Source of the DNA: Chelonoidis abingdonii
Lineage: Eukaryota; Chordata; Testudines; Testudinidae
Direction: 5' to 3'
DNA: 64,000 nucleotides
NCBI RefSeq assembly: GCF_003597395.2
Contig: NC_133776.1
Coordinates: 36,140,431-36,204,430, forward strand
A model generated the notes under the pieces. It was given only the letters and a program-made list of their open reading frames with translations, had not been told where the DNA came from and did not search any database. A program made the position numbers and the translations under genes. This document shows, in pieces, positions 36,187 to 47,160 of the stretch (positions are counted from its first letter, which is position 1; each line of letters opens with the position of its first letter).

Positions 36187-37222
36187 TTAGATGTATACAG
36201 TTTGTTGATGCAGCTCTTTTTGGCAAATGTTTGTTAGTGTGTGTGTGTTTTTTAAAATGTAGTGTGTCCCCCATGACCCTTTGTGCACTACTATAGATGA
36301 AACCCCATCAATCTGGACCTTTTTTTTTTCTTTTAAATGTGATATCAGAGGCTTGGCTCAGTCAGTCTGGGGTCTCGCTATTTTTCAGACTGTACTTTAG
36401 CTTTCTCATCATTGTGAGAGTATGATTTGCAGGTCCCTACTGCTCTCCTGTTGCACCTAGGTAAAATTCTTAAGTCAAAAGGAATTTAAAAGAAATTAAA
36501 TAATCTGTGGCTACCCTGAAATCTTGGCTTGGTGTTGGTGTCTGCTGCCACGAAACTACATCTTCTGTGATGAGTAGTCACATGTAAGTTTTTAAGTGTG
36601 AATCTGAGTTGCAGATCCTGTTGTTTAGTTGGGGGGAAAAACTAATATGCTACTTTTGTGGATTTTTTTGGTAATCTCAATTCCATAAATCTCCCTCCTT
36701 ATTCTTTATAAGTACATAGTGATAACTGTAAATGGAATTTATTTTTTTAATACTGGTGTGAGTTACTAGTAGTTTCATCCTATTATTTTGTGTCACTGCT
36801 TTGGGAAACTGTTGATATTCTTATGCTAGTCAAGCAAATATTTAAAAATATAAACATTGCAGAAAGGTTATCTTTGTTTCTGCTGCAATGTTTATTTTGA
36901 GTAATTTTGAATTAATTTATATATCAAGGATAATGGCTAATGTAAATGAATTGCTTTCTAGAGAGGCTTAGGTATGGCATCAATGATATATCTATTTAAT
37001 CACTGGGGGATTGTATACAGAGTCACTTGGTACATAACAAGGCAGGGTATATGTCTGCACTGCATTATCTTACCATGCACTGACTTGCTGTAGTATGTCA
37101 GGTGTGCACTATGGAACTTCTAGTGTAATTGGTATAGAATCAAATAAGAAAATGGGTTGCTTATATTCATGACTTAGTCATCTGTAACACTTGCTACTGA
37201 TGTGCTTATAAACCTTTATAAA
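36187..37222. other. Unique AT-rich DNA containing a short perfect hairpin
   Basis: An inverted repeat at 36851-36862 and 36883-36894 ('taaacattgcag' and its reverse complement) could form a 12-bp stem with a 20-base loop. No gene was recognised. Confidence 0.45.
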
Positions 37223-37683
37223 TAGGGCAATAAATTAATGGTCCATTTTGGTCAATTTCACGGTCATAGGATTTTAAAAATCATAAATTTATGATTTCAG
37301 CTGTTTAAATCTGAAACTTCACAGTGTTGTAATTGTAGGGGTCATGACCCAAAAAAGAGTTGTGGGGGGGGGGTCGCAAGGTTATTATAAGGGGGTTGCT
37401 TTCTTCTGCGCTGCTGCTGGTGGTGGTGCTGCCTTCAGAGTTGGGCAGCTGGAGAGCAGTGGCTGCTGGTTGAGAAGGCAGTGCAGAAGTAAGCATGGCA
37501 ATACTGTGACCGCTTAAAATAACCTTGTGTTCCCCCTGAAACTCCCTTTTGGGCCAGGACCCTCTATTTGAGAAACGCAGGTCTCCCCTGTGAAATCTGT
37601 ATAGTATAGGGTAAAAGTACACAAAAGACCAGTTTTCATGGTCCGTTACGCGTTTTTCATGGCCGTGAATTTGGTAGGGTCCT
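37223..37683 (-). mobile_element. AGGGCCCT-ended MITE, inverted copy
   Basis: The element starts 'agggcaataaattaatgg' followed by 'tccattttggtcaatttcac' and ends 'ccgtgaatttggtagggtcct'. This is the reverse complement of the element at 38168 with a weakened left end. A G-rich stretch and 'gtcatgacccaaaaaag' at 37340-37375 belong to a shared hAT-like interior. No coding capacity. Confidence 0.65.
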
Positions 37684-38167
37684 ACTTATAAGCATGCCTG
37701 TAACATGCTGATAACCTCTACTAATCCATTTATTAAGCCTCTGTAAACTATTAATATACCCTTAATGTTAAGTGTGATTAAAAAGATCAGTGTCTTACAT
37801 AATTGGCTACTACAACATGATATTGGTTATTTACTTATGCATTTAGTGAAGTTATTTTAAGCCATTTCCATTTTGTGTATCAAATGGCTTTAACTTACTA
37901 TAAGTTAAAAATAATTACAAAATCTTTTAATTACTGAATTAAAATATCTTATTCTCAAAATCCAGTTTGAGTATCAGCTTCAGTTATTTTAGGTACAATT
38001 ATGCAAACAAAATATTATTCTCACATCATTAGATTTGTTAAAATTATAACAGGTTATTAATGTAGCTGTTCAACAATTTTTCACTTAGTTTTAATGCCTC
38101 TAAGATTTTAAGTATTAGTTCAGTGAACATATGTCCATTTATTATGTTAGTGCCTTTAAATTATAGC

Positions 38168-38662
38168 GAGGGCCCTACCAACTTCATGGCTATGAAAAAC
38201 TCATCACAGACGGTGAAATCTGGTCTACCCCCATGAAATCTTTAATGGACCTTCACCCGATACTATGCGGATTTTACGGGGGAGACCAGTGATTTTCAAA
38301 TTGGGGATCCTGACCCAAAAGGAAGTTGCAGGGAAGTTGCAGGGTTATCTGTGCTCCCTTCAGAGCTGGGTGGCCAGAGAGATGCGACTGTTGGCCAAGC
38401 ATCCATCTCTGAAGGCAGCAGCCGACTAGCAGCAGAGCAGAAATAAGGGTAGCAGTACTGCAGTTCTCCCTAGCATATTCTTGTGACCATCCCCGCCTCC
38501 CATTTCTCCCCCCCCACTTGCACAGCTTTTTGAGTCAGGACCCCTACCATTGCAGTGCCGTGGAATTTCAGATTTAAATAAGTGAAATCATGGAATTTAC
38601 TATTTTTTAAAATCGTATAACCATGAAATTAACCAAAATGGACCATAAATTTGTAGGGCCCT
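38168..38662 (+). mobile_element. AGGGCCCT-ended MITE with 8-9-bp target duplication
   Basis: Terminal repeats are 'agggccctaccaacttcatg' (from 38169) and its imperfect inverse 'ataaatttgtagggccct' (to 38662). The 9-mer 'aattatagc' occurs directly outside both ends (38159-38167 and 38663-38671). An 8-bp reading would fit hAT and a 9-bp reading would fit Mutator-like elements. The interior carries 'ccagtgattttcaaattggg' and 'agtcaggacccctac', which look like hAT-style ends of a further nested element. The sister copy 37223-37683 is inverted, 484 bp upstream. Confidence 0.8.
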
Positions 38663-38842
38663 AATTATAGCAGTATTTCAGGCTTTTATATTTTCACTGA
38701 ATGAAGTTGTAAAGAAACAGAAACAGAGGGCTGTTTTTTATTTAATCTATCTTTCATAATTAGTCTTAATTTTATTCACAGCTGTATCCAAATCAGCACC
38801 CCGGATCATGCTAGATGCTTCTTTCTGTGCCCACCTAGTATA

Positions 38843-39083
38843 ACGGTTCCCAAACTATGGATCGGGATCCCAAAGAGGGTCACAACCCCATTTTAATGGG
38901 GTCACCAGTGCTGGTGTTAGACTTTCTGGGGCCCAGGGCTAAAGACCGACCCCCACCTCCTGGGACTGAAGCCTGAGGGCTTCACCCGGGGTGGTGGTGC
39001 TCAGGCTTTGCCCCCCGGCTTGGGGTCATGTAGTAATTTTTGTTGTCAGAAGCAGGTCGTGGTGCAGTGAAATTTGAGAACTG
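38843..39083. mobile_element. hAT MITE with CAGTGGTTCTCAAAC-like ends
   Basis: The left end contains 'acggttcccaaactatgg' and the right end 'gtgaaatttgagaactg', the inverted 'GGTTCYCAAA' terminus common to hAT-Charlie type elements. Flanking octamers 'acctagta' (38835-38842) and 'acctaatg' (39084-39091) match at six positions and probably are an aged target duplication. The interior is GC-rich. Confidence 0.6.
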
Positions 39084-39091
39084 ACCTAATG

Positions 39092-39600
39092 GAAACTCTG
39101 TGTGAAGTGTTCCCCCGGGGTGCCACCTGGAACTGGAGTACTTCTGCGCCCCCGACCCAGCAGCTTGGGCTTCCTCTTACACTGTACTGCTGTGACAAGC
39201 TGCAAAGCCCTCCAGCCTACACTTTCACCAGCATACATACAGGTAGGGACACACACAGGTGCTGTTACACGCAGGCTCTCTAACCACCAGCTTCCCAGTC
39301 TGGGACCCCAGAACAGTACCGTCTTGCCCTGGTCAAATCTGGCTAGTATATGGGTTTAATACCTGGTCCACCTCTCCCTCATGTGAAGAGAACAATGCAC
39401 ACTTGTGGTAACCAAGCAGAGATTTACCGCAAGCACTCCAGTCAAAGCTCACTGATATAGATTAAAACAAAAACAAGTTTATTAACCACAAAAGATAGAT
39501 TTTTAAGTGATTATAAATTATATCAAACTGATCAAAGCAGATTATCTAATAAATAAAAAATGCAAACTAAGCTTAATATACTAAATAGATTGGATATGAA
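39092..39600 (+). repeat. Dispersed repeat, possibly LTR-type, family unresolved
   Basis: The second half (39440-39600) is an A/T-rich block with 'aagtttattaaccacaaaag', 'agatttttaagtgattataa' and 'actaagcttaatatactaa', a recurrent turtle repeat by my recognition. I could not find paired LTRs, a primer-binding site or coding sequence, so it may be a solo fragment of an endogenous retrovirus-like LTR or another element. It joins a Penelope fragment abruptly at about 39601. Confidence 0.35.
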
Positions 39601-40083
39601 TAGCGGTCGGTAGGTACCACCCTATACCGAAAACCTACTGATCGCTATGCCTACCTTCATGCCTCCAGCTTCCATCCTGGGCACACCACACGATCCATTG
39701 TCTACAGCCAAGCACTGAGGTACAACCGCATCTGCTCTAACACCTCAGGACCAGACTTCAAAGAGAAACTGCTGAGCTTCAGTTCATCTGCAAATTTGAC
39801 ACCATCAGCTCAGGATTAAACAAAGACTGTGAATGGCTTGCCAACTACAAAACCAGTTTCTCCTCCCTTGGTTTTCACATCTCAACTGCTAGAACAGCGG
39901 CTCATCCTCTCTGATTGAACTAACCTCGTTATCTCTAGCTTGCTGCCTGCTTGCATATATATGCCTGCCCCTGGAAATTTCCACTACATGCATCCGACAA
40001 AGTGGGTATTCACCCATGAAAGCTCATGCTCCAAAATGTCTGTTAGTCTATAAGGTGCCACAGGATTCTTTGCTGCTTTTAGA
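39601..40083 (+). mobile_element. Penelope-like element RT C-terminus and 3' tail (type B)
   Basis: Plus-strand translation at 39617-39760 gives LYRKPTDRYAYLHASSFHPG, then HTTRSIVYSQALRYNRICS. This is the conserved stretch between RT and endonuclease in Penelope-like elements. It is followed by ETAELQFICKFDTISSGLN (another frame), which normally follows the GIY-YIG domain. The endonuclease itself is deleted. The 3' tail from 39980 ('gcatccgacaaagtgggtat', 'taaggtgccacaggattctt') is the type B tail. Penelope-like enzymes copy RNA at a nicked target; this copy is dead. Confidence 0.75.
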
Positions 40084-41711
40084 GAATGAAGCAGTTATTT
40101 ATTTTTTTCTCTCTTATCCTCAAGGGTCACTTTATGCCTTTTTCTTATTTATTGCACATCATCCAAGGCCTGCACTGAATATGGAATTATTAATAGCCAT
40201 ACAGACATTTCCGTGGCACTCATCACTGTAGTATCTGAACCTCACAAATATTAATGAATTTATAGTCAGACTCCCCTGTGAGATAGACTATTGTACTCCT
40301 GTTACACGCAAGAAACCGAGGCATAGGGAAATAAAAGCTGAAACTTGCAAAAGTTTACTTGAGACATCCAGAGCCTGATTTTTTTTTCAGAACACTTAGC
40401 ATTTTTATAATATTTCATATGTTCAGAGCACTGTTCAGACATTGACTGAGTAAACCTCACTACCACCTTCTAAGGTAGATGTGAAGTAGTATAATATCTA
40501 TTTTACAGATGGGGGAACCTGAGACAGAAGGGATAAGTGACGTGTAAGACCAGCAAGAAATCAGTAAAAGACCCAAGATTAGATTTAAGGATCACCTGAC
40601 TTTGAATACTGTGCTTATACCTGCAGACCACACTGCCTTATTATCAAAACTTCCATGGGCTTAGTGCAGTTATGAGTGCCCAGCCCTTCTGAGAATCGGG
40701 TCCCAGGTGTCAAATGGAGAATACAGAAATGATCACCTGTGAAAAATCAGTTAATATATTCTTTCATGTGCAAAATTATAACTTCTTGTTGTACAAATTG
40801 TGCAAAATATATGTGGATCTTGACTGAGTACATGAGAGTTACTAACACTAAGCACTGCTAGGTCTTCAGGGAAGGGCAAACTGAGTGCAGATTACTGGAA
40901 GTATATGTCAGGAATGCATCAAGAATATTCGTATCAAAAACAATTTTATGGGTTTAAGTGGCATAGATTTATTTTAAGTGCTCCAAATACATCATTTGCT
41001 TGTGGGTCTGTGTTTTCTTGACATCAAGATGATCTTTTAATCAGTTAGCTATACTCGCCTCTTTAATGGAGTCACTCTTAGGAGGACTCTAGTTTATGGT
41101 CAAATGACTGCTTTATTTTCTTTTATAGGCTAGTCTGAGCTAGTACCTCATCTCTCTGTTGCAGTTTTTTCATGGAGGACTTCTCACTCTCTCCTTTTAA
41201 TTCTGTATTTACTTGAATTTACATTTTTTCTGCTGGGCAGAACCACTTGTAAGGCACAGTGAGCTCTTTTAACAGAAATGTAATGTGTTGTACTAGATAT
41301 ACTGCATAATGTGGTAATTGGCTGAATGGATGTTTTGTCTACTTCTTGTGTCTCAATTTCTCCCCCCCCCCATTTTTTGGCAACTTTGTGTTTTTTCTGG
41401 TTGGTTCTAATCTGTTTTGTGCCGTTTTTTTTCCTGCTTTCCTGGATGTCTGTTCATTCTTCTGTTCTGCCTCCCAGTTGCTTCTCCATTATCATTGTTG
41501 ATCCTTAGTGTCCTCTTTTTGGACACTAGAGAAAGTGTTCCTTCTACAGTAAGTAAAGCACTTGTTCCTTCAGCACTTCAAGTAGTGCTGTATAGGCTAA
41601 CCACTTCATTTGGACAGGCAAAACACCAGTGGGACCAGGAAGAATGGTGCTGTAACCTGGCCACTGGACCACAGCAATCTCTGGAGTGGGTATATTTTCC
41701 TTTCACAGAGC
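40084..41711. other. Unique AT-rich DNA, one hairpin-repeat copy
   Basis: Near 40650-40712, 'gcagttatgagtgcccagcc' belongs to the hairpin family. A CT/T-rich stretch at 41330-41480 supports only chance open frames. No gene was recognised. Confidence 0.4.
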
Positions 41712-41970
41712 AAAGAGAAACCCGTGGTTGGCCCATGCCCGCTGACTTAGGCTTGGTCGGTGGGACTATTTCACTGCTGTGTAGACTTCAAGGCTCAGAG
41801 TGGAGCCCTGGGATCCTCTTACCCGGCAGGGTCCTAGAGCCAGCCTGATCCCCGGAAGTCTGAACAGGAACATCGCAGCCTGAGCCCCACTAGCCCAAAT
41901 CAGCTGGCAGTAGGCCAGCTGATGCTTTTTTTTTTGTTTGTTTTTTTTGCCATGTAGACATACCCAATCT
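41712..41970. mobile_element. Palindromic MITE with 'gtagacatacc' end
   Basis: The right end 'catgtagacataccc' and an internal 'ctgctgtgtagacttcaagg' mirrored by 'ccccggaagtctgaacagg' identify a fold-back MITE related to 12316-12606. The GC-rich centre ('gagccctgggatcctcttac', then 'gcagggtcctagagcc') is self-complementary. A T run at 41929-41949 interrupts the right arm. The overlapping 143-codon open frame (41417-41848) is an artefact. Confidence 0.55.
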
Positions 41971-43226
41971 CTCTCCACCACAGTCAGGTTCTGCACTCCT
42001 CATACATGTTCATCAATAGAAATGGCCACAGCTAAGCAGAATTTTGCAGGCTTAGTTTTATGGTGGACATGCATGAACTGTTATACATACAAAAATCCAG
42101 AATGGTCACCACAAGGCTTCTGTAGATGTGTCTGTAGGCACATAGTTCTTCAAGGTGCTGTTAGGAAAACATTTCTGTCTCACTGTAATGCTGTAATGCC
42201 TACCAGTTCACTTATCCTTGGACCAATAAGACTTGGTAAGTGTAACTACACTTTTTGTGTTTTTAAAATTCCTCCTAAGTTGTCTAGCATTCATTTTATG
42301 TTAGGAAACAATAATATTACTTAATAAAAGTTGTCGTTGATATCTGTGAATTTTGTCTCTCCCTTACACTGGCCCTGGAGATGCTTCATAATAATAAAAC
42401 TGGTGCTGAGACATCAGTTTTAAACAAGAAGAGTGGGACCTATATATAAACCAGTGAAGAGAATGCGTTCACTTTGTAAACAGCGTATGAATTGTTAGCA
42501 GAGTTGCAGAAAGATGGCACAAGTGACCACTGAAAATTAAGCTCTATGATAGTCATATTAAATGCTAGAAAACCTTTTATCTTTGCTATGGTGGTCATAC
42601 ACCATATACAGGAAGCCTCAATGCATCTTTATAAGTTCAGTCAGTGATAATTGTGTGTTCAAACTAGCTATAATTTTGAGGTTGTGTTAATATATCAAGA
42701 GGCAGGTAAGTTACCTACTTTTTCCCCCGGAGAGACAGCAGTTCCAATTGTTAGTAGTATTGGTGGGATTGTTCAGCTCCTAACTACGTTAAAAGAAATG
42801 AAGCAATATTCTTTTGTAAGAAATTCCTTTTGAGAAATGAATTGCGTCATGAAGACCATGCAAGGTAATGTCTTCCAATTATTGGTAATTTTGCACTTTC
42901 AACTCTAAATGGCACTTATTTTGACAGACCACTTAAAACTTAACTGCAGTATTTTAACCATTAAATTGTGTAGTTTTAAAATCGATTAAATAAGATTTTT
43001 TTTTTTAAGAAAAGATTTTTGACATCCTTGTGTTATTCTCATTAAAAAAAAAATCAGGATGCAAAATATGTTGAGTTGGTAGTGTATTTAAAAAAAAATG
43101 CAGTACACTTTTTTCTATTCCCTATGTTTGGAGATATACAATAGGGTCAGATTTATAGTAGTTCCCAAAATAAATATTTTTATAATGCATTTAAGATTTG
43201 TAAAAACCTTTGGCATAAAAATAAAA
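41971..43226. other. Unique AT-rich DNA, no recognised gene
   Basis: A 128-codon open frame at 41938-42324 has no recognisable domain. Nothing else stands out. Confidence 0.4.
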
Positions 43227-43366
43227 GATGGGATTTTTCAGAAAGCTCAGCATTTGGCTAACTGCTCTCATTGACGTTAATAGCAATTTTACCAATTTTT
43301 ACCAATGCTACCATTTTTACTGGGGACAATTAGGACATTGCTAAGTGCTTTTTAAAATCCCACCCA
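43227..43366. repeat. Complete copy of the dispersed hairpin repeat
   Basis: The left arm 'gatgggatttttcagaaagc' with 'tcagcatttggctaact' is mirrored by the right arm 'ggacattgctaagtgctttt' with 'aaaatcccaccc'. 'attgacgttaa' lies near the centre. This is the fullest example of the GAAGTCA family in the window and shows that it is a fold-back element of about 140 bp. Confidence 0.6.
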
Positions 43367-44727
43367 ATGTGTCATAATTTAAAAAAAAAAATAAAGGTGA
43401 CTGGGATGAGGAGTAGTTTACATTGAGTAAGATGATGAAAATAAACACTGATCCAACTTTTGCTCTTCAAAGTTAACATTCAGTTTAAAAGGAAGAGAGT
43501 AAAAAGGGATTGTTACTAGCAGGTTACCACTTTGGATTCTCTAGATTGTGGGCCCAGTCCTGGAAGGCACTCAGCATCCCTAACTTCTATCAACTTGAGA
43601 GTAGATATCTTGATCTTCTGTGGGAACTAAGGATGCCCAGCATCTCTCATGTCCCTCAGTTTCAGCAAACAGTGCAACTTCTGCAATAACCAGTTACTGC
43701 TTTGGCTGTCTTGATCAATTTCTGTGAGAGTGTTAGAGCAACAGCAAACACTTTATGCAATGAATATTGAAACTATTAACATGATGATACACATTTGGTA
43801 TCAGATATTTGTACTCTATGCTGCAAGTTGTGATTTTTGGGGAAGGAAAAAGAGGATGAGTACCATCACTATTCTTATGTAAGGAACACTAGAGGTGGTC
43901 TAAGTTGCCGGGAGTATTAGAGCAGCATTATAAATGGTTTCAAGGTGAGCTGGATGAACCAAATCTAGTCGAAGTCTGAATTCTCTTGCTTCATGGGAGC
44001 CTTTATTACCCTTTTTTCCCTCCAGGAAGAAAAGACTATTCCCTTCATTTTGGTTGGAATGGTGCTTTAGTTGAATGCTCAGCCTGGATTATTATTAAAA
44101 AAGTCTGTAGAGAGGGCAAAGGGATCCAAAACACGTTATGTTTTTATTAAACGGGGGCAAAAAGCCAACAAGAACTTCACTAAAAATGTAACATTTTTCC
44201 ACAGGGATACACTCTCTCCTATGGTTCCCATTTTATAAGAAAAAGAAACCTGCAGGCTGCAACTCACTTTCCTGTTACTCAACCCATTGATGGACAATAA
44301 TTTCTTTTTCAGAATTAGAAAGGTAAAAATGATAAACTAGAAATGCAGTTTTTGAGCTGAGTCAGCTGTGTTCAATCTTCTGTCTGTTGAACTTCCATAA
44401 TAAAGTAAGAAGAGGTTCCCTGCAGCATCTCTTTCCATTCGCAACCTGATTAATTGCATTTTTTAAAAACATCTTTCTACAACAGCCCAGAAAAATGACT
44501 TGTTTTCTGCTCCTTATAGATGAAGCATACACATATGACCTGTAATTGTCATTCCCTCCTATATTGATGTTTGCTGGCTGTCGCCCCCTCACTTTCCTAT
44601 TGCTAGCCTGTCCTAGCCCCCTCTTGCTGACTGAACTGATTGGTTTGGATTTTGTGTTGATTATTTCACTGAGTAGACAGGCTCTAAGGGTGAATTGAAA
44701 CTGGTTAATTCTTAAGTGTTCCTTTTG
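43367..44727. other. Unique DNA with an orphan open frame
   Basis: A degenerate hairpin-repeat copy lies near 43545-43640. A minus-strand frame at 44362-44745 stays open for 127 codons without a recognisable domain. No gene is supported. Confidence 0.4.
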
Positions 44728-45035
44728 CATTAGTGCTATAGCCATGTTGCTCCCATGATATTAGAGACAAGGTTGGTGATGTAACACCTTTTATTGGGCC
44801 AGCTTGTGTTGGTAAATCAGAAGCTTATGAGCTACACAGAGCTGCTCTTTAAGTATGGGAAAGGCCATAGCTAAATACAAAGTTGAACAGATTGTTTAGA
44901 ATAAGTAGTTCACAGGTTCTATAAGACTGTTCAAGGTGAAGTGACTTGTTAACACCCTCAACAGAAAAAGACAAAAAAGGAAGAGTTAGTGGGATACAAA
45001 CAGTTGTAATAAGCAGTAAATTCACTGCCTTTATT

Positions 45036-45526
45036 AAGGGCATATCTACACGTACGGCGCTGCAGCTGCATTGATGCAGCACATCTGGTGAAGATGCTCT
45101 ATGCTGATGGGAAGAGAGCTCTCCCATCTGCATAATAAAACCACCTCCGCAAGTGGCAGAAGCTATGTCAGCAGAAGAAGCTTGTCCACACCAGTGCTTT
45201 TGTCGGTGTAATTTTATGTTGCTCAAGGGGGTGGTGGTTTATTTACATCCCTGAGTGACATAAATTCTGCCGACCTAAGCTGTAAAACCAGGGGTTCTCA
45301 AACGGGGGGTTGGGACCCCTCAGGGGGTCGCAAGGTTATTACATAGGAGGTCTCGAGCTGTCAACCTCCACCCCAAATTCCGCTTTGCCTCCAGCATTTA
45401 TAATGATGTTAAATACATTAAAAAATTATTTTTAATTTATGGGGGGGGGGTCGCACTTAGAGGCTTGCTGTGTGAAAGGGGTCACCAGTACAATAGTTTG
45501 AGAGCCACTGGTATAGACACAGCCTT
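45036..45526. mobile_element. MITE with 'aagggcatatctacac' ends
   Basis: The left end 'aagggcatatctacac' and the right end 'gtatagacacagcctt' are inverted repeats. The interior ('tgaagatgctctatgctgat', 'gccgacctaagctgta') resembles turtle MITEs starting 'ggccatgtctacac'. Flanking TTA and TA-type bases make the exact target duplication ambiguous, and Harbinger-like (TWA) is possible. A hAT MITE lies inside near the right end. Confidence 0.65.
45289..45510. mobile_element. 222-bp hAT MITE nested in the MITE
   Basis: Terminal inverted repeats 'caggggttctcaaac' and 'gtttgagagccactg' differ at two positions. Flanks 'gtaaaac' and 'gtatagac' look like an aged target duplication of about 8 bp. The interior contains a G run (45441-45450) and 'ttaaaaaattatttttaatt'. 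No coding sequence. Confidence 0.75.
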
Positions 45527-45655
45527 AGACCAGGATTTTTATTGTCTAGCAAAGTTATGAATGTAAGTTCCCAGGCTTGCCTCTTGAAGATGTTGTTTTG
45601 TAAATTCCCTTTGAGGATAAAGGCTTAGAAATCAGATAATGGAGTGATTGTTTTG

Positions 45656-46315
45656 TGAACAGTGTTTGTGGTGCCCCTCTGCCATGTACATTGGCCAAAC
45701 CAGACAGTCTCTATGCAAAAGAATAAATGGGCACAGATGATATGTCAAGAATCATAACATTCAAAAACCAGTGGGAGAACACTTCAGCCTCCCTGGTCAC
45801 TCAATTACAGACCTCAAAGTCGCAATTCTGCAACAAAAAAACTTTAAAACCAGACTCCCAATGAGAAACTGCAGAATTGGAATTAATTTTGCAAACTGGA
45901 CACCATTAAATTAGGCTTGAATAAACACTGGGAGTGGATGGGTCATTGCACAAAGTAAAAACTGTTTCCCCATGCTAATTTTTCCCCTACTGTTACTCTC
46001 ACCTTCTTGTCAACTCTTTGAAATGGGCCGTCCTGATTATCACTACAAAAGGTTTTTTTTTCTCCTGCTGATAATAGCCCACCTTAATTGATTAGTCTTG
46101 TTAAAGTTGGTATGGCAACACCCATTTTTTTCATGTTCTCTGTGTGTGTATATATATCTTCCTACTGTATTTTCCACTGCATGCATCCGATGAAATGGGT
46201 TTTAGCCCATGAAAACTTATGCCCCAATAAATTTTAGTCTCTAAGGTGCCACAAGTACTCCCTGTTCTTTTTGCTGATACAGACTAACACGGCTACCACT
46301 CTGAAACTTGAAAAA
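45656..46315 (+). mobile_element. Penelope-like element, plus-oriented half with GIY-YIG endonuclease relic and tail type B
   Basis: Translation from 45665 gives LWCPSAMYIGQTRQSLCKRI, a GIY-YIG start in which the YIG half is kept and the GIY half reads AMY. It is followed by KPVGEHFSLPGHSITDLKVA and further sequence to about 45920. GIY-YIG nucleases nick the target in Penelope-like elements. A TGA/TAG near 45735 and later stops inactivate it. The 3' tail from about 46180 ('gcatccgatgaaatgggttt', 'taaggtgccacaagtactcc', 'gactaacacggctaccactc') is type B. The preceding half is in the opposite orientation. Confidence 0.75.
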
Positions 46316-47009
46316 TAACAAAAGTCTTGAGATTCACCCTCCCTAGCGGTCTCACTCTGTCTGTAAGGCTGAAGTTAATCAACATTTATTCTTGGCAGTC
46401 CCTCCTACCCTCTCTCCTGCATGTTCTGCTTACATATGGCAATGGTTGGCACCCTGCTTCAGAGCAACTCCCCTTCTTAGGTAAAGTCTGTCTCCTTATG
46501 CCATACACTCAGAGGGTGTACAAGACAATAGCGGCCCTAGCTGAAACGTCAGTGTACGCCCCCCTCCCCACCCCTATAAGCCTAGGGTGGCAGATTTAGT
46601 GCTGCCACCCCTCTGACATGATGGGAGGTGGCGGAGTGAAATTGTGACCTGGTACATGAGATGCAGTGCCACTCATGGAGGGTGACTGGGCTAAATCTGC
46701 CACCATAAACAACTGCATAGTTTGCTTTCAGCTAAAGCAGCCCCTGTATGTGCTCAACTGCAAGGCTTCAGTCCCCTACCCAGTCAGTTTTGCCTCACTT
46801 GTATAGAAAAAAGGATTGTTCCAGCCAGTCGTTGAGACTTTCAAAGTTGATAGCCCCACACTAATGTCTTGATTGATAGTCAGTGATCCTTCAGTGGGAT
46901 GTCAAGCCCCTTTCATGGGCAGGTTGGCTATCTGTAATGTACCTTAGTAGGCTTGACTTGCACAGGTTTGCAGTGGTGTCCTAGCTGTGTAGATCCTAGG
47001 TATTGGAGA
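46316..47009. other. Unique DNA, no recognised gene
   Basis: Moderately GC-rich sequence with a 90-codon open frame (46327-46599) but no recognisable domain or splice context. Confidence 0.4.
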
Positions 47010-47160
47010 AACAAAGTGGGTGAGGTGGTCCATTTATTGGATCAACTTCTGTTGGTGATAGAGACAAACTTTTAAGCTATGCAGAGCTCTTTTTCAGGTC
47101 TTGTCTTTTTCACCAACAGAAGTTGATCGAAAAAAAAATGTTGCCTTACCCACCTTGTTT
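47010..47160. mobile_element. Penelope tail (type A) palindrome
   Basis: Left arm (about 47010-47066) 'caaagtgggtgaggtgg' to 'caacttctgttggtga' is the minus-strand tail. Right arm (about 47101-47158) 'caccaacagaagttgatcg' to 'ccttacccaccttg' is the plus-strand tail. The arms can pair with a loop of about 35 bases containing 'gctatgcagagctcttttt'. The right arm contains an A run. Confidence 0.65.

Larger units (their letters stand above)
44728..45655 (-). mobile_element. Penelope-like element, minus-oriented half (tail type A), carrying a nested MITE
   Basis: From 44728 ('gctatagccatgttgctccc', then 'gttggtgatgtaacacctt') to 45036, and again from 45527 to 45655, the sequence is the reverse complement of a Penelope tail and C-terminal coding end. 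It is collinear with 9885-10345. A 490-bp MITE splits it at 45036/45527. At about 45656 the orientation flips and plus-strand Penelope sequence follows. Confidence 0.7.

Noticed and set aside
36851..36894. microRNA precursor
   Set aside because: The stem pairs for only about 12-13 bases; a precursor normally needs about 22 or more.
39092..39600. Endogenous retrovirus with paired LTRs
   Set aside because: No second LTR, primer-binding site or gag/pol/env motif could be found, so only an LTR-like fragment is noted at low confidence.
41417..41848. 143-codon plus-strand frame
   Set aside because: It crosses from unique DNA into the left arm of a fold-back MITE, has no motif, and follows a pyrimidine-rich tract that removes stops.
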